Below, piece after piece: positions 48,301 to 59,400 of a stretch of 64,000 nt of DNA. Each line of letters starts with the position of its first letter. Position 1 is the stretch's first letter. Position numbers and translations under genes: made by a program. Source of the DNA: Bostrychus sinensis. Taxonomy: Eukaryota; Chordata; Actinopteri; Gobiiformes; Eleotridae. Where the stretch lies: assembly GCA_020698575.1 (NCBI GenBank), contig CM036240.1, positions 26,129,211 to 26,193,210 on the forward strand. Direction: 5' to 3'. The notes beneath the pieces are model-generated. The model was not told the origin of the DNA. It saw nothing but the letters and a program-made list of their open reading frames with translations, and searched no databases.

Positions 48301-51300
48301 ACATAATTTTGGTCACCCAGCTGCTGATGAACTTGTTAATTAGTTTTCTCTTGACATAAAAAGCAAGTCAGCTATATCTTGTGATGCCAAATATTTAATT
48401 TCTGGATGCATTTTTCTGACTTTGTTTGCTTTTATCTTACAAAGAGTATTAGTGTTACTATTTAGAAAGGCATGAAAGAATAAATGACAGTATTTCTAGT
48501 GTGTGGTTTGGTTATGCGGAATTTGTGGAACTTGATTGCTGAAGCACATTCCTTTTATTCGCTTTCATAGAAGTCATTTCCCAAACACTGTGCATTGCCA
48601 TTTTGTATGTAAAATGTATTCTTCCCAATATGGATTTTGTCACATATTTGGTGTAAAGTTATAACCTATGAACTAGCAGAATGACAAGCTCCATGAAAAG
48701 TGTTTTTGGTTCAACTTTGAGCCAAAATGGCAGGAAGGGGAGCGGTCATTGTTCATCTCTTTGCATTTTTACCATATGTCAGTGTTTGCTGCTGTGTTGA
48801 CACCATGGTCATATTGCAATGAATGAGGAATGGGTGGTGCTTCACTGAATATGAAAACACTAGGTTATGGACCACTTACCCACACATTCATTCAGAGTGA
48901 TTTGTCGAGCAACTGTTCTCTGCACAAGGAACGGCAGTCCTGAACCGCTTCCTGAAGTGCACGAATGGTCCAGCAGATCCTGGGAAAGAAACAGACACAA
49001 GGAATTAGGGCCTGTGTGTCTGTGTGTGTGGGAACCATGTGAATAATAAAGTCTTTTCAAAGAAATCCCTGGGTGCTGGTCTTAAAATGATGAAATAAGA
49101 AGCATCTGGACTCCAATGGAGGCCATACAGGCTGCGTGCCTTTGATGTGGCACCCACAGGAGGAGTGTGTGAACCGGGACATTGTGGGATTGTTGGGTGT
49201 GTGTGTGCCTGTGCTTTTAGTGTCTAGAGGTGTGGAGTGCCCCCTGCTGGGTAAACAACACCACTGCTGCCCCCTCCCCCGGTGACTGGTGTGGGCGCTG
49301 GAGATTTGATCTAATCCCAGGGCCAGACTCCAAAACAGGCGCAATGCTGCTAAGCCTTTTATTTTTATCTCACTGCTTAGACACACAACTCCACAAGCTA
49401 CCAGAAGAGGGCACTGCAGCAGCTCAGAAAACACAAAAAAAAAGCACAGGGAGGGGAGCAGAGAAATCAACAGTCAAGAGTGATGCCTCAGATGAACAGA
49501 TGCATAATGGAGGAGTGGCCGAAAAACTATTTGGAATCACAACATAGATAGGTGAGAGGCCATAAAAATAAGCGAGGGGTTACTCCGGTGAGAGTTTAAA
49601 TGCTTCTCTGTGGAGTTGTTTTATGAGGTTAGATTTGGGCCAAGCAGCAGAGCGCAATCATCATAGCGCCGCAATATCATTATAATCAGAGATGACTTTC
49701 TGGGCTGCGGAGGGATAGGGAGGCACATGTGTTTTCGGCTTTTCCACTCCGCTGTTCCTAATAACCTTTCTCCTCATGCTGCCAAGAGCATTTTAATTAT
49801 GCTCAAACAAACACTCTGTGGTTCTCATATTTGGCTGTTTCATTGCCAAGTTGAATTGATGTGGACTTTGGAGAGAGAGCCAAAAGCATCTCACTCAGAC
49901 AAGCGCATACCTAACATTTGGTGTGTGATGTTTTAGATGGAGTTAAATATGATCATCTGGGAAAGTACACAGAATAAATTATAATGTACTCTTAGCATAA
50001 AGTAAGTTGAATAGAAAAAAGGAAATGACTGTAAAGTTTAATTAAGTAGAAAATACTTTTTGCTACTAATACTACTATTGTTCCTACTAATTTTACAACA
50101 TATTATCCCTACTGCTACTACCATTACCACTACTACTACAGCTGATACCCCCTGTGCCGTCAATGTCAAACAATAGCAAATACTTTTACTAATTTAGAGA
50201 AAAATTAATTAGGAGTAACATTTAGAATGTTAGAGAAAATAGTTACTTTCCACTTCTGCATTCAAGTACAAGTACAAGCAGAAGCCTGACTGAGAAGTTG
50301 CGAGACATGATCACACACTTACGCTAAATGCTAACCACAAGACTCCACCTAAATTCTGGATCATTTTAGCTAACCTCAAACATAAACCACTGCATACAAG
50401 ACTGCACGGCTGAGTGGATTGAAGACATACAGCAAATGGCATTCGTCAACCAGAATGGAAAATTATTATGTTTTAGAGCTAAATCATTTTGTTTTCAATC
50501 ACTGCTGTCATGCTACCAATCTTTTAATATGCCATATATGGAGCCTCATTTATAGTTAAATACAGTATAAATTTATTTATCATGCATTGCAGAGGAGTGC
50601 TTCCCCACAGAGCTACATATTGGGTTCAGTACTGTTTATGCTATGTTCATTGGTAATTAAACATGCCACATTTTGTCTTAGATAAAACTCTAATTACAGT
50701 GGTGTATAAAGTTTAGAAATCACAAATATTTATCAAAAATAATTATTGTTTGTTCGATCCCACAGATCTGTGCTTAAAGGGGCTCTTTGTTAGCTTTTAT
50801 ACCAGTGTACACAAACCTAATCTTTTAAGTTACATATAATTTTAGAGTATTTTTTTGTTGTTGTACACAAAGAATGAAGCATGGTATTAGAGGCGACCTC
50901 CCAAGTGACATAGTAGAGGCATTGAAACAACTAAAACTGCATTATTGGTTGCAATGAACACTTTTATAGCATTATTTTGATCACTGAGAAAAGTAAAAGA
51001 TTACAATTTGTTAAAATTGTAAGCACTTCGTAGCATGGCTAGTAAGACCCATTCATTAACTTTGCAAAGTGTAGTGGATTTAAAATCTCTACCATTCAAG
51101 CTGTCTTTCATCAAGATTAATCTGACCATAACTGTCAGTCTAAAATGGGTCGGACTTTATTCCATGCTCTGATTGGTTGTTTTTTGTTGTTTTTTTAATG
51201 TACCTGTCCAAAGCCAGTTTATTCTGTCATTGTGTCCTTGGGCTAGACACTTCATCCACCTTGCCTGTTTGAATGTGTTGGTGTGATGTGATGGCAGCCA

Positions 51301-54300
51301 CGTCTCTATCAGTTTGCCCCAGGGCATCTGAGGCTACAGAAGTAGCTCACAAACAGCAAGTGTGACTGAGAAGTGAATGAATAATGCACCCAACTGTGCA
51401 GCAACTTTAAGTACAGAGAAAGACACTGATGTATTATTATTACTATATGTTAGCACTGCCTCCTGTTTACTGATTGGTCATATCTACCCAACTGCAATTA
51501 GAGGTAGTTTAATCTTTTAGAGGTTGTTTAATCTTAGTTCCTCTCTTTAAAAGAGAAACTTAAATTGACAAGGGCCTGACTAATTCTTTGTATAAACTAG
51601 AAGAATTAGGAAGGCGAGAATTATGATGCTTGCTTACTTAAGTATAACACCACCTGTTAGCTGAAAAAGCCTTTTATTTTTAGCAAAATGATGATTATCG
51701 AAGTCATAAGCCACACTGCTTGTAACACACGCTCTTTATATTCTTCTACAGCACTTACTGCCAGAGTGCTCTCCCCCACATTGGAAGCTATAAGGCCGTC
51801 GATGGTTCCGTATTCGGCATCTCGGGAGGTTAGCCTCTCCATCTGGTTGTGGTGGATGCGTCGGAAAACCAGGATAGCAACGGTGGAGAGGACAATTAGG
51901 ACTATTATAGGCGCCACAATGACAATAGCCAGGGTGGTCACGCTGTAGTGGGAGAGCTCCTCAGCTGCAAGGACACAGAAAATAAAAATGAGTGGGTTTT
52001 GTGATCAGGAAAAACAATAGAGACATCAGGCAGTGAATTTTGTAGAGGACATAACTTGGGTTTTAAATTTTTTTGGGAGAGGGTGAACAGACTCAAGCTT
52101 CCATTGATTGGTCTAAACGTATGAACACTGAATTAATGACTTTTGCTTACAAGTGACATTCACTTATTCAATAACATAAAAGAGAAGGAAGGAGAATTGC
52201 GGATGAATATTGTGATTGCATTCACACTATGTTTAACCAGGCTATGGTCTGGTCTAGCATTAAACTCAATGCTAGAAGTTTAAGATAGGCACTTGATTTT
52301 TATGTCATGTATGGTCAACTTTTTCTTTCATGGAAAACCAAATGTCCTAAATTCTCCTCAAACTCGGAAAAATTGTCAATAGTGGGGGTGTCCCATCCAG
52401 TCAGCAGGGACCAGCCAAAACAACTGACCACTATTCAGACTTTCCAAACATTCCGAGGGAAAGACTGCACAGCTCTGCAGGCAGCACAGACAATGTCCCC
52501 CTTTTCTTAACTTGCATAGTGAACTCCTTTTACATCCAAACTAGCAACGCATTCATGAAGCTTACCAGACATATAAGCAAAAGATGCATTAAGATATTTA
52601 GATAATGACCAAGCCGACGCCGACATAAGCTTTCTGCAAACACCTTTAGTATGGTGTCAAATTAATCTTAAAGTAGAACTTAAGTTCAAAAGAGAATTTT
52701 GTGTATAGAGCTCTCTCCTTCATTCCCAGGTGGCTTCACCCACTAGGCTCTTGTCAGCCAGCTCTGACAGCCTCAGAGGGGCACACAGAGGAAGTGGACC
52801 ATGACTAAATAATATTCAAAACCTCCCTGTGGTTGCCCGCTGTCCCTTGCATTTCTGTTTCATAAGAAGCCAGCAGAATGACCAATGTGCCCTGAAAACC
52901 CAGGCCACTGGAACCGTCCAAAACAGCTGGGGCAGAAAATTTGACAGCCAGTAGTGTCGCCCTCTCAGTGGTAAAAGGGAAGTGAATGAATGGGAGTTAC
53001 TTTATGGAAGGTGGTTGAACAAATGTAATGACAGTCACCCAGTGTGGTTGCTTTAAAAAAGAAAATATTTTATTATTGCTTTTGTTTAATTGTAACTAAA
53101 GTGGGACTTATAACTAGGGGTGGGGAAAACATTGGAATTCCTCTTATTTTGATAAAAAGAAATTAATAAATGTGTTTTATAGTCAGACTAAGATTGGACT
53201 GAGCACTCAGAGCAGACAGTGGAACAGAGTAACTCATTTAAACATGTAGAGCTCATGCGAAAAGACACTAAGTAACTTAGATGCTAGCTAGCTAACTTGT
53301 TCTCTAAGATAGAATATGTTTAGTCCAGCTAGTCCACCATAGCTTATGATGTATTTTTGTGCTTTTGGATGTGCAGCTACTGTCTTAAAATGTCTTTTTA
53401 GGAATTTTATGACTATGTTATTATCTTGTGTTTGAAATGTAATATTATTATTCACAAATGTATTTGTATTTGTATAATGAACACTCCTGACTTGTAATCC
53501 ATACACCTGTGCAATATTGCTCTAACTGTCAGCACCTTGTGGAAACCTGTGCAATATTTATATTATTGTGTCATGATGTATCTATTCACAATGCACACTC
53601 TTTACCTATGGTACTTTGAATACCCATACTCTGTCAGACTATATACTGTACATATTTATTATAGTGTATTTAATTGCTCATATTCAAATTTAGTTTATTT
53701 AGCTCTACTTCTAGTTTTTCATTTAATTATCTTTGACCAGACTGGTCTCTGATACACTTTGTGCTCTTGTGTGATACCACTGTGTGCTACTGCTAACTGT
53801 ACTTATGCTGTTGGAACAATGCAATTTCCCCAATGTGGGACCAATAAAGGTTTTCTTATTCTTGCATAAATTTGCATAGCTTATTAGCATGTAGAGCTAC
53901 ATACAAGTCCAGTTTAATACTTACATAAAGCAACATTATGATATTACAGAAAATATGCAGCCTCAAAATCATAACAATAGCATAATACTTATTTTTATGG
54001 CTTCTTTACATGAAACAGGAAGATAAGCAAAACTTTCACAAAAAAGTGAGTTTGAAAGATACCCCACAATTTGCATACCATGCTATTTTGCAACTTGCAG
54101 CAGTTTGGCTGCTGCAAGTTGCTTAACATCTAGAGTAGTTATAGGGTTTTTGTGACAAGTTAAAAATCTTACGTGAGTTTTTCGACAGCTTTTGTCTTTT
54201 TCTCCCACTTGGCTCAAAGCCTGAACATTACATAGCTCTGCATGAATTTTTCTTATTATAACCAAATCCTAATGCTCCCCAGACCACATGGAGCCTAACT

Positions 54301-57300
54301 GGAGCAATGTGTTCTTATGCATGTAAACTCGCTAGTCATGAGCATTCTGCATTTAGAGAGTAATGAAGTTTCTTCAATGTCCGTGCGGTGTATTCCAAGA
54401 AGTTTACCTTTGACCGGCAGTTGCACAGTGCTGTTCATGTTGCAGAGGTGCCCATAGCAGCACTCCACAATCTGGTCCCGGGAAGGTGGTGTCTTGCAGG
54501 TTAATGTGCTCTGCTCGTAGACCTTAAAGCAGCCCTTCTGGTACACCAGGGAGCCGGCATTCACTGTCAGGGATGAGAAGCACTGGTGGCCCCTGCAGCG
54601 GTTCTCCGTTTCACATGAGCTGCCCTCGCACACGCACTCATGCTCCTCTCTGACCAGGGGCTTCACTGCCTCCTCTGCAAAACAGCACACAATGATGCGC
54701 ATGGTTAACACTTAAAACTTGGAAACAAAATGATGCAGCTAGAACAAGTATAAATATTAAACTAGAAGGCAAGAAATGAAGCATGGTAAGAACTACAGTA
54801 AACATGTACAAAGATGAATGTGTACATTGTTTTCAAAGTCACCTTTTTCCGGAGCCTGCACAGTGACGTTCATGTTACACAGATGGCCCTGGCAGCACTT
54901 GACAACGCGGGTCGATGAGGGCGTCGTGGCACAGGTGGCTCTGCCCTCCTGGTCGTCCCTTAGGCAGCCCTTCTGTTGGACGGCCACCCCATCCATCAGC
55001 GTGAGCGAAGAGAAGCAGTGCTGGCCTGCGCAGTGATGGTGGTGCCTGCAGTGGGCGCCCTCGCATGCACACTGCTGCTCTCGGAGGACCGGCCTGCCAG
55101 CAGACACTTCCACATCTGATAAAGAGCAGATATGGGCAGATCCATTAGACCAATACCATTAGTGACCATTAAATTAAATGGCAGACGCTCAGATTATGGT
55201 CGACATGGGAGTGAGAATTAAACGTGAACCGCTTGGCTGAAGAAAGCAATTTTACACATGCGGTGGTGTGTCTAGTGATACAGTTATCATATCATTATAG
55301 CATGAGTCACAGTACAATATATACTGGCAGCTCAGTGTCTTCAAAAACCGAACATATTCCATTTTTCATGAATTTGAGGAAAACTGTATTTCATGTAATA
55401 AGATACAGTTATAAGAATGATATTTTTTAATATATATTTTTTGGCCATGTTTGGGCTTCATTGATAGGACAGAGTAAAGTAGGAAATCTGGGAGAGAGCA
55501 GGGAGAGACATTCGGCAAACTGGAGTCCAGACCCGAAACCCACAATACTGAGGCAGGCAGTATTTGCCCTGAACATGCGCTGCAACTCTACCACTGAGCC
55601 AGTTATAAGAATACAGTTAGAAAAAAACAAGACCTTAAGATGACATGTAGACATTATTATTAAGGACTATGCTAGCACATTCAAATAAAAGATCCTCCCA
55701 TTGGCTCTAAAATAGGGCAAAAAAGGTGTGGATAGAAAAAGGAATGCTTTGGATAAACATGGATGAATATGGGATTCATGAGATGATTAATAATGGTGAA
55801 GATAAATGCAGGACGGCATTGGTCTAAAGTTAAATTAAGAGCAAGAAGGTAAGCTCTACACTTGGTGCAAAGTCTGAGTATTTTGTGGTGGTGATGTACG
55901 TTTTATTGACAAAATCATGTTGGAAAAAACAAACTTGGAGAGTGGTACTTCATCCTATTATTGTATGGGTCAGTGTGCATTTATTTGCTAATCAGTGTTT
56001 CCCAGAAGTGATGGTTCACTTTTCAAGTGTGGCTGAATTGGATCCTTGTGAAGAGAGAGGCAATTACTTAGTTTACACAGACCAAAATATTTATACAGCA
56101 TATTCCTGCGACTCATTTCATAGCTAATTAATGCAGGGATGGAAATGTAAAATATATATATTGCAACTGTTTCTAAGCCAGGTAAATGTGAAAAATCTAT
56201 TTAATTCTTCTCACCTTTTACTGGGAGCTGCAAGGTGACATTCTTGTTACACAAATCTCCGTTGCAGCACTCCACCACCAGCTCAGAAGTTGGTGGACGT
56301 GCACAGGCGTCATCTTTGCTACCCATAATGCAACCTTTCTGGAGCACTGTTGTCCCATTCTGTGCAGACACTGAGGTGAAGCACCTCTGTCCAAAACACC
56401 GGCTGTCCGCATCGCACGTCGATACGTCACATTCACATTCAAAGTTTCTTACACTGCCGTCACCTATGAAATTACAACAAAATACACAAGTTTAGAGAGA
56501 ATAGTGCAAAATGTTTTGTGTCTGGGTGGAGAGATTAGTCTAGGGATAACTTCTTAAGTGAGATTCTGCAGCATTCGGAAAGTGCGTGCCACTGCAGTCT
56601 TTTTAAAATAACACAGAGACAGCAGTTCAGAGGGAGACAGACTGGGGAACGTGGTGAGACCAAAACAAATTGTGTGAATTTTGAGCTATGACTCATGGGT
56701 GGGGACTGGAAGATTGGTCTATTTAGATGTGGGTTACTGAGGGGGGTGGTCTGAATCATAGCTTTTCAGCCCCCTGTGACACTGTATGACCTACTCATAT
56801 CTTGCTCATTTTTGCAAGACTTTGAATTTTGCATAGCTCTTGTATGTTATTGGTAAATTATTATTTGTACCCATTTTTTTTTTATCTGTCTTGGTGCCAA
56901 TGACACACCTAACAAGCCTAATTTCCTTTCCTGATTTAAGATTATCTTAAACAAGTAAAAATGGACCAGAAGACAACTTTAGTGTTTACCTAATATTCCC
57001 AGCTCTGTGCTATCCCACAATTATCTTTATCTGAAAACACTATGTAAATGTTTTGCCATTGGCTATCCACCTTTCAATTTGCTTCCCTTTTCTCTCTCTG
57101 TGCAAGCAGACATAGGCTCTTTCTCTGTAGGGTTAGGGTTAGCTAACTTTATCAGTAGTGGTGTAGACCAGCAGCTAATGGAATGTTGATTATAAAACCT
57201 AGATGACGGTCTTATGGGCTTATTTCTTCACAGACAATTCCTATTACAGTATACTATTAGGTGATTAAACGGTTTAAACCAAAAAAAAAAAAAGTACTTA

Positions 57301-57421
57301 TAGTGCAGCCCTTTAATATCTAATGGTCTGACAAAATCACACACTGGCACTTACCTTCCAAGCTGCAGCAAGGCACTATCAGGATGATCAAAAGCAAAAG
57401 AAACATGGCCCAAGACTTCAT
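45356..57421 (-). CDS. acvr1: Activin receptor type-1 (ALK2) with three tandem ectodomain exons
   Basis: ALK2 is a BMP/activin type I receptor kinase that signals through SMAD1/5/8. Eleven coding exons: 57421-57355, 56463-56215, 55115-54843, 54674-54408, 51964-51759, 48979-48880, 48205-48059, 47971-47696, 46712-46515, 45739-45609 and 45490-45356 (TGA). Total 682 residues in one frame. Order: signal peptide (MKSWAMFLLLLIILIVPC), three ten-cysteine three-finger domains (about residues 23-285), transmembrane helix (VTTLAIVIVAPIIVLIVLST), GS box (CTSGSGSGLPFLVQRTVARQ, with Arg at the position equivalent to human R206), kinase (GKGRYGEVWRG, VAVKIFSSRDEKSW, HRDLKSKN, ADLGLAVMH, GTKRYMAPEVLDD, ARLTALRIKKTLTKI). 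Human ACVR1 has one ectodomain and 509 residues; removing the two extra exons here gives 508. Zebrafish alk8/acvr1l is the fish relative I know; I recall no triple version. Confidence 0.96.
46265..46311 (-). pseudogene. Decayed partial duplicate of an acvr1 kinase exon
   Basis: Inside the intron between exons 46712-46515 and 45739-45609, the minus strand reads an acceptor-like TATGTAG and then DYKPSFHDVVPS, a copy of DYKPPFHDVVPS at the start of exon 45739-45609. About four in five bases match over 47-50 positions. After VVPS the reading diverges into unrelated sequence, so only the 5' end remains. Confidence 0.8.
51222..51445 (+). repeat. tRNA-type fish SINE, copy 3
   Basis: CATTGTGTCCTTGGGC, ACACTTCATCCACCTTGCCT, GGCAGCCACGTCTCTATCAG, TTGCCCCAGGGCATCTGAGG and GTGAATGAATAATGC, in the same order as at 22.73 and 26.69 kb. 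It lies in the intron between acvr1 transmembrane and GS exons. Confidence 0.75.
53540..53870 (+). repeat. LINE-type 3' tail repeat
   Basis: Ends in AATTTCCCCAATGTGGGACC then AATAAAGGTTTTCTTATTCT, the familiar 3' end of a multi-copy fish retroposon (sequence recalled as ...CCCCACTGTGGGATGAATAAAG). It lies in the acvr1 intron between exon C and the transmembrane exon. Confidence 0.5.
54408..54674 (-). other. acvr1: acvr1 ectodomain exon C (membrane-proximal, canonical)
   Basis: 267 bases, phase 1-1 (acceptor ...TTTTGCAG, donor GTAAAC). Reads HECVCEGSSCETENRCRGHQ, CFSSL, LVYQKGCFKVYEQSTLTCKT, PPSRD and VECCYGHLCNMNSTVQLPVK. Words such as VYQKGCF.VYEQ and TCKTPP are those of the single ectodomain of other vertebrate ACVR1 proteins, so this is the ancestral copy. 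Confidence 0.96.
54843..55115 (-). other. acvr1: acvr1 ectodomain exon B (middle, extra)
   Basis: 273 bases, phase 1-1 (acceptor ...CTTTATCAG, donor GTGACT). Reads REQQCACEGAHCRHHHHCAG, then QHCFSSL, VQQKGCLRDD, TCATTP and VVKCCQGHLCNMNVTVQAP. Ten cysteines are intact. The CRHHHHC histidine cluster is unusual. It is separated from exon C by only 168 bases of intron, suggesting a local tandem duplication. Confidence 0.93.
56215..56463 (-). other. acvr1: acvr1 ectodomain exon A (membrane-distal, extra)
   Basis: 249 bases, phase 1 at both ends (acceptor ...TTTCATAG, donor GTGAGA). Reads from FECECDVSTCDADSRCFGQR to VVECCNGDLCNKNVTLQLP with all ten cysteines and the CCxxxxCN finger end. N-glycosylation sequons: QNGT and KNVT. 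It is the most divergent of the three: it lacks the VYQKGCF and TCKTPP words of canonical ACVR1, having VLQKGCI and ACARPP. Confidence 0.93.
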
Positions 57422-58643
57422 TGTAGACCTGGAGGGGGATAGAGAACAAATTGGTCAGAGCTGCACTGCAGTAAACCAAGCCCACAAACACATAGAGATG
57501 TGCTAATGCTAAAAACTGCCAAAATAAAGGTGATGAACCCCACGCTAATGCTCTTCATTTTGCACGAGCCATCTGCGGGACAGCACTGAGTAAGACAGAA
57601 GACAAAGAGGTTACAGGCTAGGATTTGCTGCTGATCTAAGTATTAGTGGGAACAGTTATCAAAGAAGGAAATCTTTTCTCGTTATTTTGTAAAAGACTCA
57701 ACATCAAGTTTTAAAATGCTCAAATAAAGTGGGTCTCATGCCTTCCTGTCGTCCTGGCAACAAGGCATTGAGTGGCAAGCAATGGGGAGACTGGTGCTCT
57801 CCTATTGGCTGCTTGTGGTGTGTGCGTGAGGGTGTGTTGATGTCTGTGCGTGTGTGTCACAGGGACAGGCTGCTTGGCAGTGAGTGGAGAGGAGCAGACA
57901 GACGTGCGAGGAGGAGGAGGAGGAAGAGGAGCGCAGCAGGGAGTGTGGGTGCCCAAACACTGGCTTTTAGAGACCTACAGGCTCTCTAATGCCACAATAT
58001 TTAACACAAGAAAGACCACATGTGTAGACAGGCCACCAGGGACAATATCTAGTATGGACAGTAGGGGGAGTAGAATTCAATATCCCCCACAAATTCAGTA
58101 GAAGTGGGTACAAAGTCACATAAAAAACTTCCCAGAATGGCACTTTCTGGGACTTATGTTGTTGCTGTTGCACTAATGTCTTTGGCACACTGTGAGGACT
58201 CCAATTACTACACACTATGGATATTTTAGGCTTTTACAGAATACTCCACACAGTCCCTTTAAACCACTAACTCAATAGATGAAAGAAAATACTCTGGACT
58301 ACTCATTTTATAAAGATGACATGTTAGTTTTTTGAACATAGTATCCTGAAGCGCGCCGCCTTTGTGCCATGCTGAGCACCGGAGCCGTTATCTTGGCAGC
58401 ATGTGTGTGCACGCCTGAGTGCATCTGTGCCACTGATAAATGCCCCCCCACCACACACACACACACACTCCAGCCCTCTCTCCAGCCATTGTGCCCCCGT
58501 CTCCCAGACATAAATGATTAAGCACGTAATGTTAGCATTAGCCCAACGGCGGCGTCTGCATGGGCCCGTTCGCACACAGCCCACATGCTGCTCCTTTAAT
58601 CAGAGCACAAAACAGCGGCTGCCACACTGAGATAATCGGGAAG

Positions 58644-58644
<1 letters not shown>

Positions 58645-58675
<31 letters not shown>
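58645..58675. repeat. (TG)n microsatellite
   Basis: About 15 TG units; a (CA)n tract lies about 175 bases to the left (58453-58469). Confidence 0.95.
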
Positions 58676-58678
<3 letters not shown>

Positions 58679-59139
58679 GGAATGGTGTGGGGATACAGTG
58701 GGTGCATCCAAATGGGGGGAAAAAAGAGGAAGGAGGTGTGGCTAAGGGGCAACTGGGGGACAGTGGGTCACTGGAGGCCAGAGAATGGGGTCGGACTGTA
58801 GGCTATGGAGTGCACTGGGACTGTCAATTTGGGGCCATTTTAATTTGTGATTAATGGCAATTTTAAAAAAGCAATTGGGCTAACACATAAATTGTCAAAT
58901 CATTTAGGGCAATAGCTATTTACGCTATCTAGATATTCTTTCTCACATGCTTAAATTAGCTACACATGCTATCATGTATTATCAACCTTAATTTACCAAT
59001 CAGAAATGACTAAGCGCTTTAAACAAGACTAGGTTATGATTAGAAGTTGTTGTTTTTTAGTGCAAGTTCAAGCTGGTGAAAAAGCATGCATTACTTTATA
59101 CCCTTGAATTTACTGTGGTAAAGTGAAATATTCCAATAC

Positions 59140-59400
59140 CTTTATTACTTCTTGTTCCAAATACCTTATGACCAACAAACTGAGCACTGACAGAAAAAAA
59201 AACACATTCACGCTTTAACACATAATTTTGCATGACTACTCCAGACGTTTATGAACCAATTTAATTTTGTAATTAAAAACAAAAACAAATACGTTTTATG
59301 GACAACAGGATGTCCCTTTAGGGCTACCATAGGTGCTCACAGGCTGTAGAAGCTATATGTAAATGCCAAAAGTCTTGTTTGGCATATCACAGTTTCCAAA
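59140..59400. repeat. Dispersed repeat of unknown family
   Basis: Shares ACTGAGCACTG, GTTTATGAACCAATTT, GGATGTCCCTTTAGGGCTAC and TAGGTGCTCACAGGCTG-type words with 23.74-23.83, 37.3-37.87 and 60.36-60.64 kb. No coding potential. Confidence 0.55.
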
